Shown here: positions 8,861 to 17,741 of the stretch, piece by piece
Layout of the letters: the number at the start of each line of letters is the position of its first letter
Numbering within the stretch: position 1 is the first letter of the stretch
Origin: Sinisalibacter aestuarii
GTDB lineage: Bacteria > Pseudomonadota > Alphaproteobacteria > Rhodobacterales > Rhodobacteraceae
DNA: 64,000 nt
Assembly (NCBI RefSeq): GCF_027923545.1
Contig: NZ_BROH01000008.1
Location: 62,001 to 126,000 of the forward strand
Reading direction: 5' to 3'
Program-made: the position numbers and the translations under genes
The notes under the pieces: generated by a model
What the model saw: only the letters and a program-made list of their open reading frames with translations
What the model was told of the DNA's origin: nothing
Databases searched by the model: none

Positions 8861-9043
8861 GGAGGTGGGGCCGGTTAGGCGATGCGCCAGCCTAGCCCGC
8901 TACCATCCGGGGGCTGCCCCGGATGTGCGCTTCTACTTTGTCCCGGCACCTCTCTCCATGAAATCTCTCGACATGGCCACCTCCTTTCTTCAGCAAATGA
9001 TGTTGCGATACTGAAAGCGTGCCACAGATTTTGTGTCGGTCAA
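8861..9043 (-). promoter_or_regulatory. Structured leader upstream of arfB: SD/anti-SD pair and strong hairpin
   Basis: In the 258-base space between the queuosine transporter and arfB the minus strand shows several elements in order. There is a possible -35 TTGACC (9043-9038) with only a weak -10 (ACGCTT after 17 bases). A near-perfect Shine-Dalgarno GGAGGTGG lies at 8984-8977 ahead of a 13-codon ORF. A 9-bp hairpin CATCCGGGG/CCCCGGATG follows at 8925-8904. CCACCTCC at 8868-8861 is the exact complement of that SD. The hairpin plus T-run near 8850-8824 comes last. The sequence elements are seen directly; the regulatory meaning is inference. Confidence 0.45.
8933..8974 (-). CDS. Possible 13-residue leader peptide upstream of arfB
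   Basis: ATG at 8974 to TAG at 8933 encodes MSRDFMERGAGTK. It is included despite its size because of the unusually strong SD AAAGGAGGTGGCC ending right before the ATG, far better than those of most genes here. The stop is followed 7 bases later by a 9-bp GC-rich hairpin. The peptide has no run of a single amino acid, so classical amino-acid attenuation is not suggested. It could also be a small protein or an incidental SD. Confidence 0.4.
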   Translation of the reverse strand: MSRDFMERGAGTK

Positions 9044-9049
9044 CAAAAA

Positions 9050-9688
9050 TTACGCCGCATCTGGTGAAAGTTTTGTGACAAGCATCCTGAAAGGCACAAG
9101 TGCCACCAAAGCGAGCGAAAGTTTGACGAGCCAGTCGGCGAAGGCAAGCGAAACCCAGAGCGGCGCCACCGCGCCGATGCCGAGGAAGGGCACCGCCTCC
9201 CACGCCCAGTTGATCGCCGCATCGGCATTTTCGCTAAAGAAGGCGAGCGTGGCCGAGAAGGCGATGGTGAAGAACAGCGCGGTATCGACGGCGGAGCCGA
9301 CCAGCGTCGAGGCCAGCGGCGGCAGCCACCACTGGCGGCGGCGCAGGGCGTTGAACACGCCCACGTCAAGCAGTTGGGCGGCGAGAAAGGCCACGCCGGA
9401 GCCGACAGCCACCCGGAGCGAGACGGCGGCATAGGTGTAGCCGTCGCCCTCCAGCATGATCTGCGAGCCGACCAGCGAGCAGACGACGCCGACGACAAAA
9501 CCCGCCAGCACGACCTTGCGGGCCGGGCCGGGGCCGTAGACGCGGTTCATCACATCGGTGACGAGAAAGGCGACGGGATAGGTGAAGGCGCCCCAGGTGA
9601 GCCAGTTGCCGAGCAGGAACTGGACGAGGATGTTGGAGGCCAGCACGACGGCGGCCATGGCAATGATGCCGGGAAGAATACGAGCCAT
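9050..9688 (-). CDS. Queuosine precursor transporter (VUT/YhhQ family)
   Basis: A 212-residue integral membrane protein with about six hydrophobic segments. The family pattern is seen in SNILVQFLLGNWLTWGAFTYP followed by FLVTDVMNRVYGPGPARKVV, the TYPxxFLxTDVxNxxYG signature of YhhQ-like carriers that import preQ0/preQ1-type deazaguanines for tRNA queuosine. Length fits the family. I looked for a preQ1 riboswitch in the short leader and did not recognise one. The symbol is left blank because only family membership is clear. Confidence 0.87.
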   Translation of the reverse strand: MARILPGIIAMAAVVLASNILVQFLLGNWLTWGAFTYPVAFLVTDVMNRVYGPGPARKVVLAGFVVGVVCSLVGSQIMLEGDGYTYAAVSLRVAVGSGVAFLAAQLLDVGVFNALRRRQWWLPPLASTLVGSAVDTALFFTIAFSATLAFFSENADAAINWAWEAVPFLGIGAVAPLWVSLAFADWLVKLSLALVALVPFRMLVTKLSPDAA

Positions 9689-9774
9689 ATTGTGATCCGT
9701 TTTGGCAAGGTTGCGGAGACTTGGCCCCTGAGCGGGACGGGCGGCACCTACGCCCCCGCCGCGCCTGCGTCAAG

Positions 9775-10668
9775 TCATTCCGTGACCAGGTATTCGACGA
9801 ATTCGGTGGTCTGGAAGAACTTGAAATTGTTGTCCGAGATCATCGTCAGCCGCATCGCCCCCGCCTCGTCGCGCCAGACGGCGAGGCCCTCAAGGTTGTC
9901 ATGCGTGCCGGCCTTGGTGCGCAGCAACTCGGTTTCGTTGGTGAAGCCATCGGCGGTGATGTCGAAGCGGCGCACCCGGCTGGCAAAGCCGAAAATGCCG
10001 TAGAACAGCCGTTCGAGCAGGTAGAAGCGCCCGTCGGGGCCGATATCCGCGCCCACCGGCAAAAAGTCGTCGCGGCGCGGAATGCGGGCGAAGATCGTCC
10101 AGTCGCCATCGGCGAAACGGTAGACGGGGAAGGGACGGGTGGCGCCGCCGGACCGCTCCGGCACGGTGTAGAGGGCGCCGTCCGGGCCGATGGCGAGCGC
10201 TTCCAGCGAGGAATTGTTGCGCAGCTTCTCGAAATTGGGATGTGCGGGCAGGGTCGTCGCGCGCTCGACCGAGGCATTGGCATATTCCACCACCCGGTGC
10301 ATCGCCTCGAACGAGACGAAGACCCGCCCGTCCGGCGCCAGGGCGAGGCCCTCGCTGTCGTTGTAATATCTCGGCAGGGTGCCGCCATCGGTGTGGCGCA
10401 TGGCGCGGATCGTGCCTGCGGCCACGCTGACGATCCGGCCCTGGGCGTCGCGGTCGATCCGCCCGGTAAGGATCGAGCCCTTGTCGGAGATCGTCACGAA
10501 GGTCTTGCCGTCGGGCGAAAGCTCCAGCCCCGACCAGCCGCCGAAGGCCTCGTCCTGCATCGACCATGACAGCTCCGACACCAGCCGCGCGGAACTGTCG
10601 GACTGGGCCGTCGAGGCGGGAGCGAGGAGCGCGATCGCGCCTATTGCGAGCGCAGTACGGAGACGCAT
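9775..10668 (-). CDS. Secreted esterase-like phytase-family beta-propeller protein
   Basis: A 297-residue protein with a signal peptide ([22 protein letters not shown]). The body matches the esterase-like activity of phytase family: [22 protein letters not shown] near the N-terminus, [41 protein letters not shown] and DNLEGLAVW towards the C-terminus. These repeated D/EGLA blades suggest a periplasmic beta-propeller. Biochemical role is unknown; the family name comes from a distant link to phytase. The start at 10668 lies inside the end of mepA (28-base overlap in a different frame), so the two are probably translationally coupled. Confidence 0.82.
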   Translation of the reverse strand: MRLRTALAIGAIALLAPASTAQSDSSARLVSELSWSMQDEAFGGWSGLELSPDGKTFVTISDKGSILTGRIDRDAQGRIVSVAAGTIRAMRHTDGGTLPRYYNDSEGLALAPDGRVFVSFEAMHRVVEYANASVERATTLPAHPNFEKLRNNSSLEALAIGPDGALYTVPERSGGATRPFPVYRFADGDWTIFARIPRRDDFLPVGADIGPDGRFYLLERLFYGIFGFASRVRRFDITADGFTNETELLRTKAGTHDNLEGLAVWRDEAGAMRLTMISDNNFKFFQTTEFVEYLVTE

Positions 10669-11573
10669 TGCGCGGGCATGTCGGCCAGCACGAGCGGCCG
10701 GCTCGGCTGGGATGGCGTGGCGTTGGGATCGGGCGGCGGCGGGTTCAGAATCCGGTCGACCCAGCCCTGGGCTTCGTCGCAGCCGTCGCCGGGCGGCGGC
10801 GGCGCCTGATCCACGCAGGTATTGTCGCCCGCCGGGCAGGCGAGGCGGACGTGGAAGTGGTAATGGTGCCCCCACCAGGGGCGGACCTTGCGCAGCCAGC
10901 TCCTGTCGCCGGTGGCGTCCTTGCACATCTGCACCTTGGCCCCGGCAAAGACGAAGATGCGCGCCACCGCAGGATCGGAGGCCGCAGCCCGGATCACCTC
11001 CATATGCTGACGGGTCCAGTCTGAATTGACGTAAGCGCCATTCGCGCGCTGCATCGAGATCGACGACAGGCTCTCGCGCTCGGCGGCGCTCAGGTCGAGC
11101 CGGTTCGGCGGCAACATCCAGATATCCACGTCGAGCCCGATCTGGTGGCTGGCATGGCCCGACGACATCGGCCCGCCGCGCGGCTGGCTCATGTCGCCGA
11201 TATAGAGCCCGGACCAGCCCGGCTGCTGTGCGGCCCTGGCCGAGACGCGCCTGACGAAGTCGATCAGCGCCGGGTGGCCCCAGTTGCGGTTGCGGCTGAG
11301 GCGCATGGCCTGCCATGTCGGCCCGGTTTCGGGCAATTGCACCGCGCCCGCCACGCAGCCCTTGGCGTAGGAGCCGAAGCTTTCGGGCGCCTGCGCCGAG
11401 GCGGTGGCGACCGGCCCGAACAGCGCCTTGGCGGGTTCGTTCGAGGTCGACACCCGGATCGCCGTCGCACGCGGTGCGCCGGTGTCATAGTCCGATGCGG
11501 TGCCGCCGCCATTGCTCATGCAGGCGGTCAGCGCCAGCGTCATGGCGATGGGCAGGAGGAAGACTGCTCTCAT
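10641..11573 (-). CDS. mepA: Penicillin-insensitive murein endopeptidase
   Basis: A 310-residue LAS-type zinc metallopeptidase that cleaves D-Ala-mDAP cross-links in periplasmic peptidoglycan. The N-terminus has a signal with a lipobox-like LTAC, so it may be lipidated. The zinc motifs are [15 protein letters not shown] (HxxxxxxD) and [11 protein letters not shown] (HxH). The C-terminus has a Pro-rich stretch ([10 protein letters not shown]) and paired cysteines as in E. coli MepA. Next to an MFS carrier upstream (4-base gap) and the phytase-like gene downstream, so all three form one minus-strand operon. Confidence 0.93.
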   Translation of the reverse strand: MRAVFLLPIAMTLALTACMSNGGGTASDYDTGAPRATAIRVSTSNEPAKALFGPVATASAQAPESFGSYAKGCVAGAVQLPETGPTWQAMRLSRNRNWGHPALIDFVRRVSARAAQQPGWSGLYIGDMSQPRGGPMSSGHASHQIGLDVDIWMLPPNRLDLSAAERESLSSISMQRANGAYVNSDWTRQHMEVIRAAASDPAVARIFVFAGAKVQMCKDATGDRSWLRKVRPWWGHHYHFHVRLACPAGDNTCVDQAPPPPGDGCDEAQGWVDRILNPPPPDPNATPSQPSRPLVLADMPAQCVSVLRSQ

Positions 11574-11576
11574 GGG

Positions 11577-12908
11577 TCAGGCCTTTTCGCCGTCCGGTTT
11601 CACCCAGATTAGCAGAATAAGCCCGAGAAGAAACAGCGCGATCAGCGGCGAGACGCCAAGCTGCTGGCTGCCGGTCCAGGCGGTGACCACACCGATCGAA
11701 AACGGGGCGATGAAGCTCGTGGCCTTGCCGGCGAGCGCGTACAGTCCGAAGGCTTCGGTCATCCGCTCCGGGTTGCCCTGGCGCACCATCATCGTGCGGC
11801 TGGCCGATTGCATCGCGCCCCCCGCCGCGCCGATCAGCGCGCCGAGGATGTAGAAGGCGATATCGGGCAGCGCCGAGTCGGCGCCGACGGCGATGCCGAA
11901 AACCCGGTCGCGCGAGATGAAGACGATGGCGATGGCCACCAGCGTGAGCACGGTGATCGAGATGTTGATGACCGGCTTCGGCCCGAAGCGGGTATCGGCC
12001 TTGCCGCCGAGCCAGGCGAAGACCGCGCCGGTGACGATGGCGAGAATGCCGAACACGCCGGTATCGACCACCGACCAGTCCAGCACCCCGGCGGCGTATA
12101 TACCTCCAAAAGTATACATGCCGTTCAGCGCGTCGCGGTAAAACATCGACGAGGCGAGATAGGCAAACAGGCTCGGGCGTTCCGGCAGGCGGCGCACGGT
12201 GCGGCCCAGTTCGGTCAGCGCATGGCGGATGAGTTGCGGATCCGGGTTGAGGTGCTTGGGGTCGCGCACCCAGAGGAAGAACGGGATCATGAACACCACG
12301 TACCAGACGGCGGTGAGCGGGCCGACGAAGCGGGTGCCCTCGCGCGTTTCGGGATCGAGTCCCAGCGCCGGGGCGCGGCCGATCAGCGTCTGCCCGTTGG
12401 TGCCCTCGGCGAAAAGCGCGAGCATCAGCACCAGCGCGATCAGCCCGCCGATATAGCCCCAGGCCCAGCCATTGCCCGAGATCCGCCCGATCTCTTCGCG
12501 CGAGCCAAGGTCGGGCAGCATCGAATTGGTGAAGATCGTGGCGAATTCCATGCCGATGAGGCCGATGGCGAAGAAGCCCATCACCAGCACCACGTTGAAG
12601 CTTTCGGGCGCCGAGAACCAGACGCCGAGCGCGCCGATCACGTAGAGCACCGAAAAGCCCCAGATCCATCGCAGCCGGTTGCCGGAATTGTCGGCGATCG
12701 CGCCGAGGATCGGGGCGAGGATGGCGATGGCCACCCCGGCGGCGGCGATGCCGAAGCCCCAGACGGCCTGCGCCTTGCTGCCGTCTTCCATCACCGATTT
12801 GACGTAGGGGCCGAAAATGAAGGTGAGCAGCAGCGTGTTATATGGCTGGCTGGCCCAGTCGAACCACCACCAGCCCCAGATCCGCTTCTTCGCAGAGTTC
12901 CCAGCCAT
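11577..12908 (-). CDS. MFS transporter, UMF1/Atg22-like family
   Basis: A 443-residue membrane protein with about 12 hydrophobic segments. The N-terminus (GWWWFDWASQPYNTLLLTFIF) carries the DWAxxxYxTLIxTFIF signature of the UMF1/Atg22-like major facilitator group. LAPILGAIADNSGNRLRW corresponds to the MFS loop 2-3 motif. In eukaryotes the family releases amino acids from vacuoles; bacterial substrates are generally unknown and I do not infer one. SD GAGGG lies 7 bases before the ATG. It is the first gene of the MFS-mepA-phytase-like unit. Confidence 0.85.
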   Translation of the reverse strand: MAGNSAKKRIWGWWWFDWASQPYNTLLLTFIFGPYVKSVMEDGSKAQAVWGFGIAAAGVAIAILAPILGAIADNSGNRLRWIWGFSVLYVIGALGVWFSAPESFNVVLVMGFFAIGLIGMEFATIFTNSMLPDLGSREEIGRISGNGWAWGYIGGLIALVLMLALFAEGTNGQTLIGRAPALGLDPETREGTRFVGPLTAVWYVVFMIPFFLWVRDPKHLNPDPQLIRHALTELGRTVRRLPERPSLFAYLASSMFYRDALNGMYTFGGIYAAGVLDWSVVDTGVFGILAIVTGAVFAWLGGKADTRFGPKPVINISITVLTLVAIAIVFISRDRVFGIAVGADSALPDIAFYILGALIGAAGGAMQSASRTMMVRQGNPERMTEAFGLYALAGKATSFIAPFSIGVVTAWTGSQQLGVSPLIALFLLGLILLIWVKPDGEKA

Positions 12909-12962
12909 GCCCCATCCCTCGTTGTGGCTGAGACGAAACAGGAAAACCGGGAACGGGGCAAG

Positions 12963-13493
12963 CTACATCTGCGGCGGCCAGGGCCGTTCGGCCTCGGCGG
13001 TGATCCAGTGCTGCACCCAGTCCGGCAGCGGCGGCGAGGCCGGGCCGTGCCCCATCTGTTCGGCCACTTTCGGCGGCGGAACGATGCCCTCGCGGCTGGT
13101 CACCGCCACACGGTAGAGCCCGTGCGTCGTGGCCTCGCCCTTCTTCCACATGCTCTGTTCGAGGTAGAGAAAACGGTTGTCCCAGCCGATGGTTCGCGAG
13201 CGCATCTCGATCCGGTCAAACACCCGGATGCGGCGGCGGTAGCGCATCGACACGCCCGCCACCGTCAGCCCCCAACCGTTTGCCCTGATGGCGCGGACAA
13301 GCCCGGTGCGCCGCCCCAGCGGGATACGGCCCAGATCGAACAGGGTGAGCGTGCGCCCGTTATTGAGCTCAAGCCAGAGGTCGAGATCCCAGGGCCAGCA
13401 GATATGCCGGCTCACATGCACCCCCTCCACCGGCAGGCTGCCCGCCCGGCTGTGCACCACCAGCTCTTTCACCATCCGTATAAATGGATACAT
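12963..13493 (-). CDS. Thioesterase-like (hotdog fold) protein
   Basis: The start at ATG 13493 (176 aa) is preferred over one 7 codons earlier because GGAGG is spaced 5 bases from it. The protein resembles 4HBT/thioesterase-like hotdog proteins of alphaproteobacteria: DLDLWLELNNGRTLTLFDLGR has the acidic/Asn motif of the active-site helix, followed by the strand VSMRYRRRIRVFDRIEMRSR. Such enzymes hydrolyse acyl-CoA thioesters. No substrate can be inferred. It runs in the direction of the MFS gene 54 bases downstream and may be the first gene of that operon. Confidence 0.75.
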   Translation of the reverse strand: MYPFIRMVKELVVHSRAGSLPVEGVHVSRHICWPWDLDLWLELNNGRTLTLFDLGRIPLGRRTGLVRAIRANGWGLTVAGVSMRYRRRIRVFDRIEMRSRTIGWDNRFLYLEQSMWKKGEATTHGLYRVAVTSREGIVPPPKVAEQMGHGPASPPLPDWVQHWITAEAERPWPPQM

Positions 13494-13621
13494 ACGCGCC
13501 TCCGTTTCCCGCATCTCGTGCCGTGCCCGCGCCCCGGCGTCAACCGCGACCGGGCGTCAGGCTTGCGCTTCGCCGCGCCTGCCCCTAGGTGAAGGGCGTT
13601 CAAACAGAGGGCCGCACCGCC

Positions 13622-13924
13622 ATGACACCGCTTATCGCCACCATCCTGCAGGTTTTCGTCGCGATCCTGGGGATCATCTGGTTTCTCGTCATCGCGCATG
13701 TGGTGGTGTCCTGGCTGGTGAACTTCCAGGTGCTGAACCTGCGCCAACCGCTGGTCAGCCAGATCTGGTATGCGCTCAACAAGCTTGTCGAGCCGATCTA
13801 CCGCCCGATCCGCCGTTTCCTACCCGATCTCGGCGGGATCGACCTTGCACCGCTTGTGGTGCTCCTGATCCTGTTCTTCCTGCGTCAGCTCGTGTCGAAC
13901 TACTACTACGCCTACTCGTTCTGA
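13622..13924 (+). CDS. YggT family membrane protein
   Basis: A 100-residue protein with two hydrophobic helices at about 5-32 and 72-90. The family signature is seen as VVSWL, then VNFQVLNLRQPLVSQIWYALNKLVEPIYRPIRRFLP, with the P-I-R-R-F/I-P loop and an NYYY C-terminus. YggT proteins are linked in other bacteria to cell-division, osmotic or membrane-protein functions without a settled biochemical role. The start is taken at ATG 13622; an upstream GTG would add 11 residues absent from the family. Confidence 0.85.
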   Translation: MTPLIATILQVFVAILGIIWFLVIAHVVVSWLVNFQVLNLRQPLVSQIWYALNKLVEPIYRPIRRFLPDLGGIDLAPLVVLLILFFLRQLVSNYYYAYSF

Positions 13925-13982
13925 TCCGGGTTGCTCCTGACCGGGCGGCATGGGATTGTGCCGCCCAAACACAGAGCAGCCC

Positions 13983-16025
13983 ATGCCCCGCGATCACGAC
14001 CTCCTGCAATCCGTTTTCGGCTTCGATGCCTTTCGCCCCGGCCAGGCCGAGATCGTCTCGGCGGTGACGGCGGGTGAGAACACGCTGGCGATCATGCCCA
14101 CCGGCGGCGGCAAGTCGCTCTGCTTCCAGCTTCCGGCGCTGATGCGCGAGGGCGTGACGGTGGTGATCTCGCCACTGATCGCGCTGATGCGCGACCAGGT
14201 GCGCAGCCTGCAGGCGGTGGGCGTCGAGGCGGGGGCGCTCACCTCCGGCAATACCGAGGGCGAGACCGATGCCGTTTTCGAGGCCATCGCGCAGGGCCGC
14301 CTGAAGCTCCTCTACATGGCGCCAGAACGCCTTGCCTCGGGCGGCACGCTGACCCTGCTGCGCCGCGCCGGAACCTCGCTGATCGCGGTGGACGAGGCCC
14401 ATTGCGTGAGCCAGTGGGGCCACGATTTCCGCCCCGATTACCTGCGCATCGGCGATCTGCGCCGGGCGCTCGATGTGCCGCTTGCCGCTTTCACCGCCAC
14501 GGCGGATGCCGAGACGCAGGCCGAGATCGTCCAGAAGCTGTTCGACGGGGCCGCGCCCCGCACCTTTCTGCGTGGTTTCGACCGGCCCAACATCCACCTC
14601 GCCTTCGCGGTGAAAGACAGTCCCCGCGCCCAGATCATGAATTTTGCCGCCGCCCGCAAGGGCCAGTCCGGCATCGTCTACACCGCCACACGGGCCAAGA
14701 CCGAGACGCTGGCGCAGGCGTTGCGCGAGGCGGGCCATGCGGCGGTGGCCTATCATGCCGGGCTGGAAAGCGATGACCGGCGCGAAGTCGAGCGCCGCTT
14801 TCAGCAGGAAGACGGGCTGATCGTGGTGGCGACGGTGGCCTTCGGCATGGGGATCGACAAGCCCGATATCCGCTGGGTGGCCCATGCCGATCTTCCCAAA
14901 AGCATCGAAGCCTATTATCAGGAGATCGGCCGCGCCGGCCGCGATGGCGCGCCCGCCGATACGCTCACTCTGTTCGGCCCCGACGATATCCGCCTGCGCC
15001 GCGCCCAGATCGACGAGGGGCTCGCCCCCGAAGAGCGCCGCGCCGCCGATCACGCCCGGCTGAACGCGCTGCTGGGGCTGGCCGAAACGCCGGGCTGCCG
15101 CCGTCAGGCACTGCTTGGCTATTTCGGGGAAGAGGCCGAGCCTTGCGGCAATTGCGATTGCTGCCAGACCCCGCCCGAAACCTTCGACGGCACCGTGCCG
15201 GTGATGAAGGCGCTCTCGGCGGCTTTGCGCACCGAAGAATGGTTCGGGTCCGGCCATCTGATCGACATTCTGACCGGCACCGAGACGGACAAGACTCAGG
15301 CCCGCGGCCACCAGAACCTGCCCACGTGGGCGGTGGGGCAGGATCTGTCGCGGCGCGAATGGCAGGCGGTGTTTCGTCAGATGATGGGGCTCGATCTGGT
15401 CCGTCCCGACCCGGCCCGCCACGGCGCGCTGCGCGTCACCGAAAAGGCCCACCCGGTGCTGCGCGGCGAGGAAAACGTGACGCTGCGCAGGGATACGATC
15501 CGCACGTCCAAATCCCGCCCGCTGGCGAAGGCGCTCGTTTCGGAGGAGGATGCGCCGCTGCTTTCGGCGCTCAAGGCCAAGCGGCGCGCGCTGGCCGAGG
15601 CGCAGCGCGTGCCCGCCTATGTCGTCTTTACCGACCGCACGCTGATCGAGATGGCCGAACGCCGCCCGGCCACGCTGGACGAGATGGCGGGGATTTCCGG
15701 CATCGGCGCGAAAAAGCTCGAAACCTATGGCCGCGCCTTCCTCGAGGTGATCGCGGGCGACGCGCCCGAGATGCACCCCAGCCGCCGCCGCCTTGCGGGG
15801 CGCGAGGCGGGCACGCTCTATGACCGCTTGCAGGAAGCAGCGCAGCGCCTCGTCCGCGGCGAGGATGGCACGCAAAAGCCCCTGTCCTGCACCCCCGCCA
15901 CGCTGCGCCACCTTGCCGAGCGCCGCCCGGCCTCGCTTGACGATCTGGCCCGTGTGCCGGGGATGAACGAGGCGCGCACCGAGCGGTTCGGCGCCGCCTT
16001 CCTCGATGCCATCGCCGGGAGTTGA
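13983..16025 (+). CDS. recQ: ATP-dependent DNA helicase RecQ with two HRDC domains
   Basis: A 680-residue 3'-5' helicase for recombination repair and fork restart. The start at 13983 gives the usual DLLQSVFGFDAFRPGQ opening. Motifs in order are Walker A MPTGGGKSLCFQLPAL, DEAH box VDEAHCVSQWGHDFRPDY, and motif VI YYQEIGRAGRDG. The RQC zinc-binding segment has CRRQALLGYFGEE then PCGNCDCC. Two HRDC-like repeats follow: about 515-590 (ALAEAQRVPAYVVFTDRTL) and about 605-680 (LSCTPATLRHLAERRPASL). Tandem HRDC is unlike single-HRDC E. coli RecQ. It is 58 bases after yggT. Confidence 0.96.
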   Translation: MPRDHDLLQSVFGFDAFRPGQAEIVSAVTAGENTLAIMPTGGGKSLCFQLPALMREGVTVVISPLIALMRDQVRSLQAVGVEAGALTSGNTEGETDAVFEAIAQGRLKLLYMAPERLASGGTLTLLRRAGTSLIAVDEAHCVSQWGHDFRPDYLRIGDLRRALDVPLAAFTATADAETQAEIVQKLFDGAAPRTFLRGFDRPNIHLAFAVKDSPRAQIMNFAAARKGQSGIVYTATRAKTETLAQALREAGHAAVAYHAGLESDDRREVERRFQQEDGLIVVATVAFGMGIDKPDIRWVAHADLPKSIEAYYQEIGRAGRDGAPADTLTLFGPDDIRLRRAQIDEGLAPEERRAADHARLNALLGLAETPGCRRQALLGYFGEEAEPCGNCDCCQTPPETFDGTVPVMKALSAALRTEEWFGSGHLIDILTGTETDKTQARGHQNLPTWAVGQDLSRREWQAVFRQMMGLDLVRPDPARHGALRVTEKAHPVLRGEENVTLRRDTIRTSKSRPLAKALVSEEDAPLLSALKAKRRALAEAQRVPAYVVFTDRTLIEMAERRPATLDEMAGISGIGAKKLETYGRAFLEVIAGDAPEMHPSRRRLAGREAGTLYDRLQEAAQRLVRGEDGTQKPLSCTPATLRHLAERRPASLDDLARVPGMNEARTERFGAAFLDAIAGS

Positions 16026-16078
16026 CAGCGCCCCGCCAAGGCGCTTGCCTGACCCGGCCCGCACCCGAAAGACGCCAT

Positions 16079-16885
16079 ATGACCCTGCGCCCGCTGATCC
16101 CGCTTCTTCTCGCCCTCGCGCCGACTATGGCCGAGGCGCAAGCGGCCTGCCCGGCGGATGCGAATGCCGCGCTCTCCCGCTTCAGCGCGCGCGCGGCATC
16201 CGGCGAGGCGACCCTGCCGGAGCTGGGTGACGCCGCCACCACCTATGCCACCGGCTGCGCCGATGACCGGGTGGTGCTGAGCCAGATCCTTGCCATGTTC
16301 ACCACGGCGGGGCTGGCCATCGAGCCGCCCGCCGCCGAGCGGTTTCAGGCGCATCTCTTCGCCTTCCGCACGATCAACCGCATCCTGCGCGCCGGTGGCG
16401 ACGATTTCGAGCCGGTGGCCTTTACCGGGCCAGAGGGCGAGCCGCGCGAATGGACCGTGCTCGACGAGCGCAACGCCTATTGGGATCTGGTCTATACGAT
16501 GGCCTCGGATTTCCTCGTCTACGGTGTCCATGCCGATATCTACACGCCGGGCAAGACCGAAGAGATCGGCTGCGGCATCTACCCGGCCGAGGAAGCCTCG
16601 GCGCTCGCCCGGCTCGCGGTCGGCAACGACGATGGCGGCGAGCTGGTGGCGCGGGTCTCCTATCTCGGCCGCGCCTGCGACGGCACCGGCCATGAGGCGA
16701 GCGGCTATGCGGCGCAGTATTTTGCCGAACATGCCGCCGCGCGGGCCGGCGATGCGGGCTATGCCGGGCTGACCGAGCGCGACATTCGCGCCGGGCTGAC
16801 CGGCTTTCTCGACCGCCATCTCGACGGCGCCGGCGAGAGCTGGCTGTTCGACGCCGCGACCGTCGCGGAGCTGCGCGCGTTTTGA
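16079..16885 (+). CDS. Uncharacterised secreted protein
   Basis: A 268-residue protein with a clear signal peptide (MTLRPLIPLLLALAPTMAEAQA), so probably periplasmic. The mature part has six cysteines including CPADANAAL, YATGCADDR, EEIGCGIYP and LGRACDGTG, which suggests disulfides. It is acidic and mostly alpha-helical in appearance. I do not recognise a family. It begins 53 bases after recQ and ends 39 bases before yaaA, all on the plus strand; no functional link to either is evident. The start at 16079 is chosen for the signal peptide. Confidence 0.7.
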   Translation: MTLRPLIPLLLALAPTMAEAQAACPADANAALSRFSARAASGEATLPELGDAATTYATGCADDRVVLSQILAMFTTAGLAIEPPAAERFQAHLFAFRTINRILRAGGDDFEPVAFTGPEGEPREWTVLDERNAYWDLVYTMASDFLVYGVHADIYTPGKTEEIGCGIYPAEEASALARLAVGNDDGGELVARVSYLGRACDGTGHEASGYAAQYFAEHAAARAGDAGYAGLTERDIRAGLTGFLDRHLDGAGESWLFDAATVAELRAF

Positions 16886-16924
16886 CCGGTTGCGCCGCCC
16901 GTCAGCGGCGTTACAACCGGCGCC

Positions 16925-17686
16925 ATGCTGATTACCGTCTCGCCCGCCAAACGCCTCGATGAAAGCCCGGCCCGCGCCGCGGGCGGCACCAGCCCGCGCT
17001 TTCTCGACGAAGCTGCCCGCCTTGCCGATACCGCCGGAGCGCTCGATGCGCCGGCGCTTGAAAGGCTCATGCATATCTCGCCCAGGCTCGCGGCGCTGAA
17101 CGTGGACAGGTTCGCCGCCTTCGGGTCGGGCAGCGGCGAGAAGCAGGCGATCGAGATTTTCGCGGGCGATACCTATACCGGGCTCGATGCGGGGTCGCTC
17201 GACGCTGACGAACTGGACTATGCCCAGCGTCACCTGCGTATCCTCTCCGGCCTTTACGGCGTGCTGCGCCCGCGGGACGTGATCCAGCCGCACCGGCTGG
17301 AAATGGGATCGCGGCTGGCCAATGCGCGGGGCAAGAACCTCTACGATTTCTGGGGTGACCGGGTGGCGGAGCGGTTGAATGCCGATGCTGCCGAGGTGGG
17401 CACGCAGGTGTTGGTGAACTGCGCTTCGGTGGAATATTTCACCGCCGCTGACCGGCCTGCGCTGACGCTGCGGGTGATTACCCCCGTCTTCATGGAAGAC
17501 CGCCCCGAGGGGCCGCGGATCATGTCGTTCTGGGCGAAGCAGGCGCGGGGGGCTATGGCGCGGTTTGTCATCCTGAACCGGCTGAGCGATCCAGAGGCGC
17601 TGAAGGATTTCGATGCGGGCGGCTACCGCTATCGGGCCGATATGAGCGCGGGTGACCGGATGGTGTTTCTGCGCGGCGAGGGCTGA
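16925..17686 (+). CDS. yaaA: Peroxide stress protein YaaA (DUF328/UPF0246)
   Basis: A 253-residue cytosolic protein. The N-terminus MLITVSPAKRLDE and the later motifs FxGDTYTGLDAGSL, LRILSGLYGVLRPRDVIQPHRLEMG and LVNCASVEYF are hallmarks of YaaA. In E. coli YaaA is induced by OxyR and lowers free iron to limit Fenton damage; it also binds unusual DNA structures. Length matches the family. A plus-strand neighbour of recQ and the secreted protein. The 55-base gap to the convergent kinase gene is AT-rich. Confidence 0.95.
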   Translation: MLITVSPAKRLDESPARAAGGTSPRFLDEAARLADTAGALDAPALERLMHISPRLAALNVDRFAAFGSGSGEKQAIEIFAGDTYTGLDAGSLDADELDYAQRHLRILSGLYGVLRPRDVIQPHRLEMGSRLANARGKNLYDFWGDRVAERLNADAAEVGTQVLVNCASVEYFTAADRPALTLRVITPVFMEDRPEGPRIMSFWAKQARGAMARFVILNRLSDPEALKDFDAGGYRYRADMSAGDRMVFLRGEG

Positions 17687-17741
17687 GCGGGTGGGCGAGG
17701 TTGCACATATGAGTAACCACCTGATTTAATTATAGATAGCG

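Noticed and set aside
9689-9774. preQ1 riboswitch before the queuosine-precursor transporter
   Set aside because: The leader is short and lacks the compact A-rich tail and pseudoknot pattern of known preQ1 classes.
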